Program-made: the position numbers and the translations under genes | The notes under the pieces: generated by a model | Seen by the model: only the letters and a program-made list of their open reading frames with translations | Told to the model about the DNA's origin: nothing | The model's database searches: none | Shown here: positions 44,962 to 54,728 of the stretch, in pieces | Layout: each line of letters begins with the position of its first letter | How positions within the stretch are numbered: position 1 is the stretch's first letter | Assembly: GCF_022549215.1 (NCBI RefSeq) | Contig: NZ_JAKZFC010000007.1 | Span: 62,001 to 126,000, forward strand | Direction: 5' to 3' | From: Solibacillus palustris | GTDB taxonomy: Bacteria; Bacillota; Bacilli; Bacillales_A; Planococcaceae | Length of the DNA stretch: 64,000 nucleotides

Positions 44962-45204
44962 TTGAAAAATGACCGCCACGACACCTTTAATAAGCCATCC
45001 AAAAATGGGCTTAGTGTAGGAAAAATGATAAATAATACGAAGGAAAATATGCAAGAAGCTGAAATTAGCATGGAATTTGCAACACCCGAGGAACTAGAAC
45101 ATTTAGAGGAGAAAAATGCGCACCGCAAATCGTCAATTGCCCAAATGGAAAAGCAAATAAGGGAGGAAAAAGCTTTCAAAGCCCGAAAAAATGAATTTAA
45201 ATAA
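44962..45204 (+). CDS. tlp: Small acid-soluble spore protein Tlp
   Basis: 80 residues, hydrophilic. NTKENMQEAEISMEFATPEELEHLEEKNAHRKSSI follows the Tlp family pattern (NTIEN..EAE..M.FAS.EE...I.EKN.RR..SI). Tlp accumulates in the forespore under SigG/SigF control. TTG 44962 follows AGGAGG. Good marker that the host makes endospores. Confidence 0.9.
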   Translation: MKNDRHDTFNKPSKNGLSVGKMINNTKENMQEAEISMEFATPEELEHLEEKNAHRKSSIAQMEKQIREEKAFKARKNEFK

Positions 45205-45233
45205 CAGAATTTGCCTTCAAAATTGATACGTAT

Positions 45234-45274
45234 GCCTTCTATCCTAAGATTCATCCGATAGAAGGCTTATTTTA
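45234..45274 (+). terminator. Terminator after tlp
   Basis: GCCTTCTATC pairs with GATAGAAGGC around a 13-nt loop, followed by TTATTTTAT. Confidence 0.85.
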
Positions 45275-45412
45275 TTTCACTTCAAACAAAGAAGAATCGC
45301 CGTAAAATTACGCGGCATTTTTTAGATAATGAAAGTCCTTTGAACGTCTAGGTTGAAATAACGTGCCAACATATACTATTTTGAGATTTATTTTATATTG
45401 GAGGTGAGCACT

Positions 45413-45736
45413 GTGACATATTATTCGCGACAAAATAGAATGCAAATGCCTCAACAGCAATTTGGGCCTCCCCCTATTGCTAGACAACCATTTGGATATC
45501 CAATGCAAAATTCATTTACACCACCAAGAAATTCTAATTACCCAATGTATCCGCAAAATCCCTATAGTTATGGGCAGGGACAGCAGCCTTTTTCGCCATA
45601 TCAGCAAATGCCAATGCAACGTCCTAATGAAAGACCCGATCATTTAAATACGATTATGGGTCATATGGGGACAATTAATAATGGCCTTAATATGATCAAA
45701 CAATTCAGTTCTATTATGAGCATATTTAGAGGTTAA
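45413..45736 (+). CDS. Pro/Gln/Met-rich small protein, YppG/YqfQ-like
   Basis: 107 residues. The first 70 are low-complexity (Pro, Gln, Met, Asn, Tyr); the end DHLNTIMGHMGTINNGLNMIKQFSSIM is an amphipathic helix. This layout is seen in YppG/YqfQ-type spore coat-associated proteins of Bacillus. GTG 45413 follows GGAGGTG by 6 nt. Spore role is inferred from layout and the neighbouring tlp. Confidence 0.68.
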   Translation: MTYYSRQNRMQMPQQQFGPPPIARQPFGYPMQNSFTPPRNSNYPMYPQNPYSYGQGQQPFSPYQQMPMQRPNERPDHLNTIMGHMGTINNGLNMIKQFSSIMSIFRG

Positions 45737-45902
45737 TTTATCACAATAAGTGAATTGTCTAGAAGTATTTTTAAACCAATATTCACCTAGGCATATGAAA
45801 TTACTGTATTTCATATGCCTTTTTTCTATTTGATTTTGAATCGTTTATAGTGGCACGTATTTCATGAGTTATGGTAGCGTTAAGCTAAGGTAGGTGACAA
45901 AA

Positions 45903-46289
45903 ATGAAAAAATGGCTATTAGTACTTACAACCATAGTATTACTTGCGGCATGTAGTGAAAAAGAAGCAAAAGGTCCAACGATTGACAAGGTTGAAAATGT
46001 CAATGAGGACGTGCAATCATTAGTTGATATAACAGAAGATGATAAATTTGCTTCGTTTATTTACAGCGAAACCGGCACGAGTTATTTATTATTAAATGCG
46101 ACAGGCACAGTATCAGTTGAGATAGAGCCATCGGACAATCTTTTAAATGTACAAATCACTCAAAAAGACGATCAAACACCAGATGAAATTGACGATATTG
46201 TCTATGCCCTTAAATTAGATAAAGCATATGAAACCATTCATATCTTTGAAAATGGAAAGGAAATTGAATTTGAAGTTTGGTATGAGTAA
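45903..46289 (+). CDS. Small lipoprotein, unknown function
   Basis: 128 residues. Lipoprotein signal MKKWLLVLTTIVLLAAC. The mature part is acidic and ends in IFENGKEIEFEVWYE, a small beta domain with no recognised family. ATG 45903 follows AGGTGAC. A terminator follows. Confidence 0.7.
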   Translation: MKKWLLVLTTIVLLAACSEKEAKGPTIDKVENVNEDVQSLVDITEDDKFASFIYSETGTSYLLLNATGTVSVEIEPSDNLLNVQITQKDDQTPDEIDDIVYALKLDKAYETIHIFENGKEIEFEVWYE

Positions 46290-46319
46290 TTGCTAATTTG
46301 ATAAGCATCGAATACATAA

Positions 46320-46358
46320 ACATACAGCCCTTCTGAGAAAAGAAGCGTTGTATGTTTT
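46320..46358 (+). terminator. Terminator after the small lipoprotein gene
   Basis: ACATACA with TGTATGT and inner arms CTTCT/AGAAG form a hairpin followed by TTTTTCT. Confidence 0.82.
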
Positions 46359-46593
46359 TCTATTTAATTTCGAATTTTAAGCGTATGGACGTAGTTTTTT
46401 AGTGTATTTTGCTCAATACATACGTACATAAGAAATAGCATTTATAGAAAAAAAGTAGTGCTTATTTGTGAACTACTTTAATTTCGTCACAATTTTTTCA
46501 AATGAATTAACTATACATCCGCTCATTACAGGAAATTTATGTTATACTTTTCCAAAAAGATATATAGTAAATTCATCTTATGGAGGTACGACA

Positions 46594-47547
46594 ATGCTTT
46601 CTATATTCACATCAAAAAAAGAGGATATCGATTTATTTAAGCAAAAAATTGATGATTTAAATTCCAAATTAGATAAAAAAGATCATGCGTTTCAGATTTT
46701 TTTAAACGAACTACATAAAGAGCTCATTTTAGCGATTGAGCAGCATGACAAAGTAAATAGCCAACATCTTACATTGGGTGCAATGGTGAAGGATATTCTT
46801 GCGGAATTTAATCAGGTAGAACAAAGTACGCATCAATCCAATGAGATTTCTATTGATGCGCTAAATAAAAGCAGTAATTTAATCGAGGTATCAAATGTGA
46901 TGGTGGACGTATCGCAAAAAAGTCACGAAGCCGTAGCAGACGTCAAATCAATCATTGATGAATTAGGACAAGAATCGAAAAAAACGGCTCATAATATGAA
47001 CGAATTAAGTATTCGTTCAAAAGAAATTGAGGATATCGTAACGGTCATTAGTACGATTTCAAACCAAACAAACTTACTGGCGTTAAATGCTTCAATTGAG
47101 GCTGCACGTGCTGGAGAGCATGGCAAGGGCTTTGCTGTTGTAGCAGACGAAGTGAGAAAATTAGCGGAAAGTACAAAACAGAGCGCTGAAAATATTGTAA
47201 GTCTAACAAAGGACACGCAGTTACAAATTGAAAAGGTTTCTGAAAATACAAGTCGCAATATGCACATCGTTGAACAAGGTATGAAAACAACCTCTGAAAC
47301 ATCGGAAAAAATTGATCATTTACTAGGCATGATTGACAATGTACAAGTTGAGATTCACTCATTGTTAAGTTTAATTACTAAACAAAAGCAGTCGAATGAA
47401 CAAGTGCTTAATAATTTTAAGCGCTCAACTTCTATTTTTGACGAAACGAATACCATCCTGATGCAGCATATCGAAGAATCGGATATCGTGACCGTCAAGC
47501 TTTTAAATGCGGTTGACAAGGTGAAGCAATATTCAATTGAAAACTAG
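46594..47547 (+). CDS. Soluble methyl-accepting chemotaxis protein
   Basis: 317 residues without membrane segments. The MCP hairpin tip [36 protein letters not shown] is at about residues 150-190, flanked by long coiled coils. The N-terminal 70 residues begin with [22 protein letters not shown], also coiled coil, with no known sensor. It should signal to CheA from the cytoplasm. ATG 46594 is 8 nt after GGAGG; a longer in-frame extension lacks a site. Confidence 0.88.
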   Translation: MLSIFTSKKEDIDLFKQKIDDLNSKLDKKDHAFQIFLNELHKELILAIEQHDKVNSQHLTLGAMVKDILAEFNQVEQSTHQSNEISIDALNKSSNLIEVSNVMVDVSQKSHEAVADVKSIIDELGQESKKTAHNMNELSIRSKEIEDIVTVISTISNQTNLLALNASIEAARAGEHGKGFAVVADEVRKLAESTKQSAENIVSLTKDTQLQIEKVSENTSRNMHIVEQGMKTTSETSEKIDHLLGMIDNVQVEIHSLLSLITKQKQSNEQVLNNFKRSTSIFDETNTILMQHIEESDIVTVKLLNAVDKVKQYSIEN

Positions 47548-47620
47548 TTTTTAGCAATATTAATTCATACAACTGTGAAATGAAAAAAAGTTGTTTAATT
47601 ATACAAGCTCAAACAAAATT

Positions 47621-47645
47621 ACCCCGTTCTAATTTAGGACGGGGT
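47621..47645. terminator. Terminator between the chemoreceptor and amidase genes
   Basis: ACCCCGT pairs with ACGGGGT around an 11-nt loop. The minus-strand tail AATTTTGTTT best suits the amidase gene. Confidence 0.65.
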
Positions 47646-47764
47646 TAGTAATATAGTTGTTTAATTTTTATTGAAGATACTTACCTATCCTAAAAAAAAT
47701 AACAGTAAAGTCGTTTGAAAATCTAAGTGTTATTGTACAATCGCGCCATATCGTGGATAAGATA

Positions 47765-49243
47765 TTAACACTTTTCATCAAATTTTGGAGCCTTCCTGAA
47801 CTTGGTTGCCTGTTCAAATGCAAATGCAAATTTTATTAAAACTTCTTCACTAAAAGAAGTGCCCGAAAAAGTTATACCAAATGGCCTTCCATTTTCCATA
47901 TATCCAGCTGGTACAGCTATAGATGGATATCCAGCTTTAGCACTAATTGTAGACCCAATATATGAAGGGAAAAGAATTGCATCTAATTCATATTTTTTCA
48001 ATGCGTAATCAATTCCTTGTTCCTGAGAAAAATATAAGTCTTCAATTTTTGCGTTTAAATACTCTGGATTTCTTAATGTATTAGGAAATCTCACTCTATT
48101 GTCCAATTTGTCCTGCCCATATTTCAATGCTTTGCCTTCTATACTTTTATTAAACTGAATCAATTCTATTATTGAATGTACCGGCATATGGGATGGCAAT
48201 TTAGAAAGATAATTATCTAGACTATGCTTTAATTCATATAAGGTTACACCCCAATTCCATTTTCTATGGAAAGAAGGAATCTCGATGTCTTCAATAACGG
48301 TTGCACCTTGTTCAATTATAACTTGAATAGCTTTCTCAAATAAATGTTCGTCATACTCACCGGATTCATAATATTCTTTTGGAGCATTATTATAAATTCC
48401 AATCCTAGCACCGTTTAATCCATTTGGAATTAAATAACTTTTATAATCTTGATGTAACCTACCCTCACTTTTATATGTAGCAACGTCTTTCTTATCGATA
48501 CCTATTAATGCGCCTAATAAAATAGCTGCATCTTCAACGGTTCTAGCAAAGGGACCTGCAGTATCCTGAGAATATGTAAAAGGAATTATACCACTTCGAC
48601 TAATTAAACCAACAGTGGGCTTGATACCGACTACCGAGTTTTGAATTGCAGGACTAAGAATTGATGCATCTGTTTCGGTTCCTACAGATAACATTGAAAA
48701 ATTTGAAGCAACTGCGACTGCCGACCCTGAACTAGAGCCTCCAACAAAAAGTTTAGAATCACCATATGGATTTAATGTTTGTCCTCCTCTAGAACTGTAC
48801 CCTGCCCACATTTCACTGGACATTCCATTTGCTAATTCTGTCATGTTTGCCTTACCTAATATAACAGCACCTGCTTCACGGAGCTTTTCCACAAGAAATG
48901 CATCGTGATTAGCTAAATAATTTTCTAATGCAATTGTTCCTGCACTTGTATGCATCAAATCATTCGTTTCAATATTGTCCTTGAGTACAACTGGAATACC
49001 ATGTAAAGGTCCCCTTACACCTTTTAATTGTCTTTCATTATCTAGTGCTTCTGCAATAAATATCGCTTCAGAATTTATTTCAAGCATAGAATTAATTTTT
49101 GGTCCATCCTGATCATACTTTGCTATTCTATACAAATAATACATTACTAATTCTTTTGAAGTTATTTCTCCGTTATCCATAGCTTCTTGAATCTCTTTTA
49201 CTGACAGTTCTTCCCTAAAAAAGCTTTTATAAGTTATCTCCAT
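47765..49243 (-). CDS. Amidase-signature family hydrolase
   Basis: 492 residues. Catalytic Lys in GIPVVLKDNIET, cis-Ser in FVGGSSSGSAVAVA, and nucleophile Ser in VGTETDASILSPA, where the usual DGS is DAS. The C-terminal YPSIAVPAGYMENGRPFGITF is conserved. Hydrolyses an amide of unknown type; not part of a gatCAB operon. No signal peptide. Single gene. Confidence 0.9.
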   Translation of the reverse strand: MEITYKSFFREELSVKEIQEAMDNGEITSKELVMYYLYRIAKYDQDGPKINSMLEINSEAIFIAEALDNERQLKGVRGPLHGIPVVLKDNIETNDLMHTSAGTIALENYLANHDAFLVEKLREAGAVILGKANMTELANGMSSEMWAGYSSRGGQTLNPYGDSKLFVGGSSSGSAVAVASNFSMLSVGTETDASILSPAIQNSVVGIKPTVGLISRSGIIPFTYSQDTAGPFARTVEDAAILLGALIGIDKKDVATYKSEGRLHQDYKSYLIPNGLNGARIGIYNNAPKEYYESGEYDEHLFEKAIQVIIEQGATVIEDIEIPSFHRKWNWGVTLYELKHSLDNYLSKLPSHMPVHSIIELIQFNKSIEGKALKYGQDKLDNRVRFPNTLRNPEYLNAKIEDLYFSQEQGIDYALKKYELDAILFPSYIGSTISAKAGYPSIAVPAGYMENGRPFGITFSGTSFSEEVLIKFAFAFEQATKFRKAPKFDEKC

Positions 49244-49301
49244 TCTAGTTAACCAGTCCTTATTTTTATGTATTTTAATCCTTTATATATTCAATAGTTG
49301 A

Positions 49302-49400
49302 GTTGGGAAATCCTTTATATTACAGGCTTCAGATGATTGGAAAAATATCTATAAGCGATTTGGATTTATAGACGTCGGAGAAATGGTTGTATTTGAATAA
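49302..49400 (+). pseudogene. C-terminal relic of a GNAT acetyltransferase
   Basis: After a stop at 49299, 33 codons run to TAA 49398. They encode KSFILQASDDW, then IYKRFGFIDVGEMVVFE, matching the LQASxxGxxLYxxLGF-VGEM end of GNAT enzymes. No upstream part is present on this strand, as the amidase gene occupies it. Confidence 0.7.
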
Positions 49401-49416
49401 AGGGTTTGTTACTTCA

Positions 49417-49450
49417 GCAAAAAAGCTTTAATCCTTCTTAGATTAAAGCT
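49417..49450 (-). terminator. Terminator after the glycosyltransferase gene
   Basis: AGCTTTAATC and GATTAAAGCT make a perfect 10-bp stem. On the minus strand it is followed by seven T. It is about 105 nt after the glycosyltransferase stop. Confidence 0.82.
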
Positions 49451-49557
49451 CCTGTTTAGTTAAGTATATTATTTCACAATCTGTTTCCCTTTTTTTATCT
49501 CTCATCTTGAAATCAGCTTTAGTTTAACTTATAAACAATCTTATGGTATTACTATTT

Positions 49558-50319
49558 TTATCTATCTTGATTTTCATAATATGCTTCATCTGCATATTTT
49601 TGGTCTGTTCCCTTTAGATAAGCTAAGATCATTTTCGGACGTTTAAGTAAAATCCAGTCTCCATGTTTATCAAACTTTCTAGTTGAAGTTATCATCCCAT
49701 TTTGAATCGTCCCGTATTTTTTTCCCTTCTTTTTTCCCCACTCTTTTAATCGTTTAGCGAAATCTGCATCTTCTGCCATAAGCATACGTTCATTAAATCC
49801 CTTGATCGATTTGAAATCCTCTTTGTAGCACCAAAAGATTCCCACAGAAATTGCACCATATTTAAATAATAGTGGTCCAATTAATAACAAAGTTGAAACA
49901 AAAATTCCTAAAGACATTCTGTCAAATTTCCCTGTAACTCCGCCGCCAATGTACTTTCCAGATATTAAGTTCTCTTCTACCTTAGACAACAAAAGTTCGT
50001 TCATCTGTGTATCTGCATCAATTGTAACGATGATTTCACCTCTAGCTATTTCAACACCTGCGTTCCTAATCTTAGATAGGTTTTTATCGTTATTCTTTAT
50101 TACAATACAGTTATAAGATTTTGCAATTTCTTCTGTTCTGTCTGTACATCGATTTAACACAACAATGATTTCAAGTTGATTTTCAAATAATTTCGAGGCT
50201 TTTGAAATCGATGCTAGGCATTTTCCAATGTACTTTTCTTCATTAAGGGCGGGTATTATAATTGAAATTTTTATATCCTCTTTATTTTTATTTTTTGCAG
50301 AGTTATCTTTTTCGTCCAT
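49558..50319 (-). CDS. Family 2 glycosyltransferase
   Basis: 253 residues. The GT-A core shows ISIIIPALNEEKYIGKCLASI, IVVLNRCTDRTEEIA, ARGEIIVTIDADTQ (the metal DxD) and FNERMLMAEDADFAKRL. One central hydrophobic stretch (GIFVSTLLLIGPLLF) may contact the membrane. The product is unknown. ATG 50319 is 9 nt after GGGGG; the upstream in-frame extension has no site. Confidence 0.87.
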   Translation of the reverse strand: MDEKDNSAKNKNKEDIKISIIIPALNEEKYIGKCLASISKASKLFENQLEIIVVLNRCTDRTEEIAKSYNCIVIKNNDKNLSKIRNAGVEIARGEIIVTIDADTQMNELLLSKVEENLISGKYIGGGVTGKFDRMSLGIFVSTLLLIGPLLFKYGAISVGIFWCYKEDFKSIKGFNERMLMAEDADFAKRLKEWGKKKGKKYGTIQNGMITSTRKFDKHGDWILLKRPKMILAYLKGTDQKYADEAYYENQDR

Positions 50320-50519
50320 ACAATATTTCCCCCTTAAAATGAAACAATTTTTTTTCCGTAACTGCAAATTGAAACAAACAAGAGTTAATGATTTCACCTT
50401 AATTAATTATATGAATTATAGAAATTTAATATTTTCTTAAATATGTCAATAACTAAAACTTTAAGCATACTATTTATTCAATAAACGCAAAATTCCTTTT
50501 GAATAATTTTGTTGCATGT

Positions 50520-51044
50520 TTACTTATAAATATATTCCATTACTTGATTTATATAAGAATTTAACGGCTCCTTGCTATTTACCGTAAGAAAATCGTCATT
50601 CAGCGGTTTTTTACAATGCTTAAGTGCATTATGAAAAGCCTCGACGGATTTCACCTCAGAAATTTGACTTAATCGCTTTTGACGACTTGTTAAACGACTA
50701 TTTATCTCTGAAAAATCATTGAGATAACATTCGATATATTTGTATTTAACTTCAAATTTGCGAGATATTGCAGTACCTCTCTCAATGATTTCACTATATA
50801 AACATGGGCTATCTAAAATGACACTTCTCCCCTGTGCTAAATAAAAATCGACTAAAGCAAAATCCATATTATAGGCAATTTTACCGGTAGCGTTTTCTTC
50901 AATTTCGCCTTCAACCACCGACTGTAATAATGCCGTTTTCGTAACATCATGGTCTACAATAATACAGCCCGTTCGATTGGCAATTTCTAGTGCTAATGTA
51001 GACTTCCCCGAGCCTGGGAAACCGGACATTTGAATAAAGAACAT
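50520..51044 (-). CDS. P-loop kinase-like ATP-binding protein
   Basis: 174 residues. Walker A GFPGSGKSTLA directly at the N-terminus, IIVDHDVTK, and SVILDSPC as likely Walker B. The layout is that of small-molecule kinases/zeta-like AAA_33 proteins (for example chloramphenicol phosphotransferase-like). No antitoxin gene is adjacent. Substrate unknown. Confidence 0.8.
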   Translation of the reverse strand: MFFIQMSGFPGSGKSTLALEIANRTGCIIVDHDVTKTALLQSVVEGEIEENATGKIAYNMDFALVDFYLAQGRSVILDSPCLYSEIIERGTAISRKFEVKYKYIECYLNDFSEINSRLTSRQKRLSQISEVKSVEAFHNALKHCKKPLNDDFLTVNSKEPLNSYINQVMEYIYK

Positions 51045-51108
51045 CGTATTGCTCCTTTCATAGCTATTTCAATAGCTTATTCTAATCCAGACTATACACC
51101 TCCCGTAA

Positions 51109-51666
51109 CTAATTACTCGGCAAGGGTTGTTTGTTTTTCTGTTGAAGCTCCAGCTCTATATATTCCCGTCGCCATAAAAAGCCGAAGAAAAAGACATAGA
51201 AAAGTAGATAGATGAAGATCCAAATAGGAATATAATTTTCCACCTCATTAATATTTAGGTGAATGCCTACTGAAATTAGTAGCTGTGTCAACAGATGCAG
51301 GCCAATAAAAAGCTTTGGAAAAATACTTTTTTTCGTTGGTACAATTTCTTTTGACACACTAAAAATGCAGGCTAAATAGAAAATATAAAGTAATCCGATG
51401 GCAATCTGCACTACTTGCATCGGGAACGCGACTGGCTCATATAAATACAGCCCTTGTGTTTTTGGTAGAAATAGTTCGACAAATGAATTTATCATCAATG
51501 GCACCGCGCAATACATGCCGACCGCTGCGTATGGAACTGTCAGCTTCGAAAACGCAAAAGCCACGATTACATAGCCAATAAAATCCGGAATGATATCGAA
51601 TCCATTTATATTAAAATCAATGAATAGAAACAGCATACTAATTACGATACGCCTATGAAAATTCAT
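51109..51666 (-). CDS. Integral membrane protein, unknown function
   Basis: 185 residues with about five to six hydrophobic segments and conserved-looking FNINGFDIIPDFIGYVIVAFAFSKL near the start. ATG 51666 overlaps the stop of the upstream gene (ATGA) and follows GAGGGGAA. Forms a coupled pair with the exported protein. I do not recognise the family. Confidence 0.72.
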   Translation of the reverse strand: MNFHRRIVISMLFLFIDFNINGFDIIPDFIGYVIVAFAFSKLTVPYAAVGMYCAVPLMINSFVELFLPKTQGLYLYEPVAFPMQVVQIAIGLLYIFYLACIFSVSKEIVPTKKSIFPKLFIGLHLLTQLLISVGIHLNINEVENYIPIWIFIYLLFYVFFFGFLWRREYIELELQQKNKQPLPSN

Positions 51667-52457
51667 TTTTCCCCTCGCTCCTTCACGACTTCCTCTACCC
51701 ACTCTGCACTTGGAAGACTATTTAAACTATTGCTGTGCGTTAATACGATTTCATTGTTATATTCATCTAATCCAACCAAGTCAATTGTAAAATGATCCAT
51801 TTGAAAGCGTGACATACCATCTGTTGTAGCAAGAAAAATCGTATCTTTTCGATCTAATTCAATCGGTTGCACTAAAGGTAGCGACACTTCCTTGTTATTA
51901 ATTTGGAAGCTTGTCAGTTCGACCCTATCCCCCACCACGTTCACATCCGTTAATGTAAATGATTTACGTAGCCGATAGCGTGCCTCCGTGCCATTTGATC
52001 CAGCTGAGCTTCTGATAAATTCAAGGAAATCGTTATGCGCTGTTTTTCGATGTGTTAGCGTGACTTTCTCTGAATAGCCATCTGTAAAATACAATGTTCC
52101 CTCTGTTGCGTTTGCTAATTGATTGGCTAATTCTTTCGTTTGTAGCCCAATGGTTGGGGCAAAAATCGCATAATACGCATACTTGGCATAGCTTTGGTCT
52201 TGAATTGGCTGCATTGAAGGATTATACATAAACCAATCATTATGCCCCGGATAGAAGTGCATCCCATCAATTTCAATGGTTTGCAACTCACTCGGTCGCA
52301 TCAAATTTGAAATAAACGAGATGTTAATTTGATTCGTATCACCATTGACTTCAGTAGCTATCACAATCGGTTTCTCCAGCATTTTTGATTCATAATAAAC
52401 AATGCTCGCAAATTGGAAAAGCCCCACAACAGCAAGAATCACCAGTAATTTTTTCAA
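51663..52457 (-). CDS. Membrane-anchored extracytoplasmic protein, unknown function
   Basis: 264 residues. An N-terminal signal anchor (LLVILAVVGLFQFASIVYY) precedes a beta-rich external domain (residues about 30-255). No catalytic motif or known domain was recognised. GGGGGAGAAGG precedes the ATG. It is translationally coupled to the membrane protein, so the two products probably act together. Confidence 0.72.
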   Translation of the reverse strand: MKKLLVILAVVGLFQFASIVYYESKMLEKPIVIATEVNGDTNQINISFISNLMRPSELQTIEIDGMHFYPGHNDWFMYNPSMQPIQDQSYAKYAYYAIFAPTIGLQTKELANQLANATEGTLYFTDGYSEKVTLTHRKTAHNDFLEFIRSSAGSNGTEARYRLRKSFTLTDVNVVGDRVELTSFQINNKEVSLPLVQPIELDRKDTIFLATTDGMSRFQMDHFTIDLVGLDEYNNEIVLTHSNSLNSLPSAEWVEEVVKERGEK

Positions 52458-52750
52458 CCTTCTCCCCCTATCCAGTTATTTGTAATTGAATAAAATCAAC
52501 ACTATGTATATTTTATTTTATAACAAAAATTGGAATTAGGCATCGTTATCCATACATTAAAAAATCAAGTATTTCCCTTCACACTCCAATTACAAAATAT
52601 GAAACTTATTAAATAAACCTTCTATCTTCAGTCTTCAATACAACCAATATTTTCTTTTGCTTTGCTATTCAATCGTTAGGCGTCTTTCTTTAACTAAGTA
52701 TTGTTCATAAATTGAACTGAAGACAATCGGAAGTGTATTTTTTACCATCT

Positions 52751-52797
52751 AAAAAAGCATCTCCTTAGTTGAATCACTCGATCCTACTTGAGATGCT
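52751..52797 (-). terminator. Terminator of the sugar catabolic cluster
   Basis: On the minus strand AGCATCTC pairs with GAGATGCT across a 31-nt loop, followed by six T. It is about 135 nt beyond the RpiR-type stop codon. Confidence 0.7.
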
Positions 52798-52830
52798 CAT
52801 CATTTATTTATACTGTCAGTAATATTACGC

Positions 52831-52859
52831 TGGGGGACTTCTACTGTATCAAGTTAAAA
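52831..52859. repeat. Decayed copy of the dispersed hairpin repeat
   Basis: Matches 61042-61070 at 25 of 29 positions, including GGGGGACTTCT and GTTAAAA. Only the 3' end of the element is recognisable. Confidence 0.6.
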
Positions 52860-52930
52860 CTATTACGATCAGTCAAAACGGTCCTGACTTTTCGTAACAG
52901 TTTAATTAAATAACTTTATAGATCTTTACG

Positions 52931-53785
52931 TTATAGCATTTTTTCAATAACAGCCTTTGCAGTTCGTTCTTTGTTGGGAACTGCTTCCGTAATCGTTCGT
53001 TTAAAATATTCAAAGTAGAGAAGATCTAAAAGATACAGTTGCGCGATTTTTGCAGATAAACTCCCCCCTTGAAGTGGACCTTCATTCGCACCGCTAAGCA
53101 AAGTAATGTCCGAGAAGCTCGTCAAAGGGGATTTTGCGAATCTTGTAATGGAAATAATTTTTGCGCCGCGTTCTTTTGCTACTTTTGCCACTTCGATCGT
53201 ATCTTTTGTTGAACCTGAATAGGAAATGAGGATCGCTACATCTTTTTCTGTCATTAAGGCAGCGGACATTACTTGAAGATGTGAATCGATCGAGCATTCC
53301 GTTTTATTCGTAATCCTCATAAACTTGTTTTTCGCTTCCATTGCGGTCATTAAGGAGGAACCTACCCCAAAAAAGTGAATCCTTTCCGCTTGTACCATAC
53401 TTTCAACGGCATCGGAAATATCAATTTCTGACATTAAATTATACGTCTCTGTTAGTGCATTTACATTTGAGGATAATGCTTTAGAAGCTAACTCTCCAAT
53501 CGTGTCTTGCAAAGTAATAACGCTGGATAGTTGTGGGGTTTCGTCATCAAGGGAAATGCTATGTGCTAAAACAATTTTAAATTCTTGGTATCCTTTCAAA
53601 TCCATCGTTTTGCAAAATCTAAAAACACTGGATTCCCCTACATTGCATGCGTCTGCTAAATCCGTTATGGACATGTAAATAACGTCTTTCATATTTTCAA
53701 GAATATAGTCAGCCACTTTTTTCTCTGTGTTCGTGAATGAATTATACCTTGAATGAATGAGTGAAAAAATATCTTGGTTTCCCAT
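52931..53785 (-). CDS. MurR/RpiR-family regulator with SIS domain
   Basis: 284 residues. N-terminal HTH_6 (NTEKKVADYILENMKDVIYMSITDLADACNVGESSVFRFCK), then a C-terminal SIS phosphosugar-binding domain (RIHFFGVGSSLMTAMEAKNKF and ILISYSGSTKDTIEVAK). Such regulators sense a sugar phosphate made by the operon, here probably a hexosamine 6-phosphate. ATG 53785 is 6 nt after AAAGGAG. Last gene of the cluster. Confidence 0.92.
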   Translation of the reverse strand: MGNQDIFSLIHSRYNSFTNTEKKVADYILENMKDVIYMSITDLADACNVGESSVFRFCKTMDLKGYQEFKIVLAHSISLDDETPQLSSVITLQDTIGELASKALSSNVNALTETYNLMSEIDISDAVESMVQAERIHFFGVGSSLMTAMEAKNKFMRITNKTECSIDSHLQVMSAALMTEKDVAILISYSGSTKDTIEVAKVAKERGAKIISITRFAKSPLTSFSDITLLSGANEGPLQGGSLSAKIAQLYLLDLLYFEYFKRTITEAVPNKERTAKAVIEKML

Positions 53786-53802
53786 GTTGAACTCCTTTAT
53801 TT

Positions 53803-54681
53803 TCAATTTTGATGAAGTGACACTGCACCAAGAAGTCCGGCCTTATTGCCAAGGGAGGCTTTCATAATTTTCACATCTGAAAAGCACTCCATAGTCAACT
53901 CTCGAACTTTACTTGATACCATATTGACAACACTTTCCTGCTCCATTACGCCGCCACCGATAATAATTGCTGGTGGGTTAAAAATGTGAATAAGGGATGT
54001 GAGGCCTAATGCTACTTCTTCAACCCAATCATGAAGAACTTTTGCGAGGCTTTTATCTCCCTCAGCTAATCGATCAAAAAATAGGCGACCATTTATTACG
54101 TCAGGATGTATTTCCTGTGCTTTTTTAATTAAAGCGGTTGTCGAGGCATATGTTTCATAGCAACCTGCCTTGCTACAGTTACACTTATTTCCAAAAGGGT
54201 GGGTAATGATATGCCCAAACATTGCCGCCAAACCGTTATTCCCTTTATATAGTTTTGAATTCATTACAATGGCACCACCAATACCTGTACCATATGTTAA
54301 ACATAAAAAATCATTAAACTCCTTGGCAACACCAAAGTGCAGTTCTCCTAAAGCGGCTGCATATACATCATTTTCAACTTTAACGGGAACTTTAAAGTGA
54401 TTTTCTAAAATTTTCTTTAATTTTGTGCCGGTATAGTACGGAATATTGTCGTTCGCATAAATGATCGAACCTTCTATACTATTAACCTGCCCAGCAGTGC
54501 TAATGCCAATCGCATCAAAGTCCTCGTATTCACTTATTATCTTAATTAGTTTTTCAACTAAATATTTTCCACCTTTTTCACTTTCCGTGCCGAACGCTTT
54601 CAATAATTCAATCTTACCCTCTTTATTTGAGATGCCAACTTTTATAGATGTTCCGCCAATATCGGCTGCCAATATTTTCAT
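53803..54681 (-). CDS. ROK-family sugar kinase with altered sugar site
   Basis: 292 residues. ATP site [12 protein letters not shown], catalytic Asp in [13 protein letters not shown], and a zinc site built from His and CNCSKAGC. The ROK hallmark ExGH reads MFGH (AAMFGHII), so the sugar-contacting Glu is Met. Its place beside nanE suggests a ManNAc kinase; the lost Glu hints at a different or modified sugar. ATG 54681 is 9 nt after GAGG. Confidence 0.88.
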   Translation of the reverse strand: MKILAADIGGTSIKVGISNKEGKIELLKAFGTESEKGGKYLVEKLIKIISEYEDFDAIGISTAGQVNSIEGSIIYANDNIPYYTGTKLKKILENHFKVPVKVENDVYAAALGELHFGVAKEFNDFLCLTYGTGIGGAIVMNSKLYKGNNGLAAMFGHIITHPFGNKCNCSKAGCYETYASTTALIKKAQEIHPDVINGRLFFDRLAEGDKSLAKVLHDWVEEVALGLTSLIHIFNPPAIIIGGGVMEQESVVNMVSSKVRELTMECFSDVKIMKASLGNKAGLLGAVSLHQN

Positions 54682-54728
54682 TTTCGTCATCCTCTACATC
54701 TATCTTTTCTAGCAGAATAATAACTTCT

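Larger units (their letters stand above)
52458..52930. other. 473-bp intergenic region
   Basis: Holds the operon terminator at 52751-52797 and a decayed repeat copy at 52831-52859. The rest is AT-rich without a convincing gene or relic. Confidence 0.5.

Noticed and set aside
47675-47765. Third copy of the conserved cydA leader element (GTGGATAAGA near 47751)
   Set aside because: Only this 10-mer matches; the other conserved blocks are missing or out of order.
50520-51044. Zeta-type toxin of a toxin-antitoxin pair
   Set aside because: Only a generic P-loop kinase pattern is seen, and no epsilon-like antitoxin gene is adjacent.
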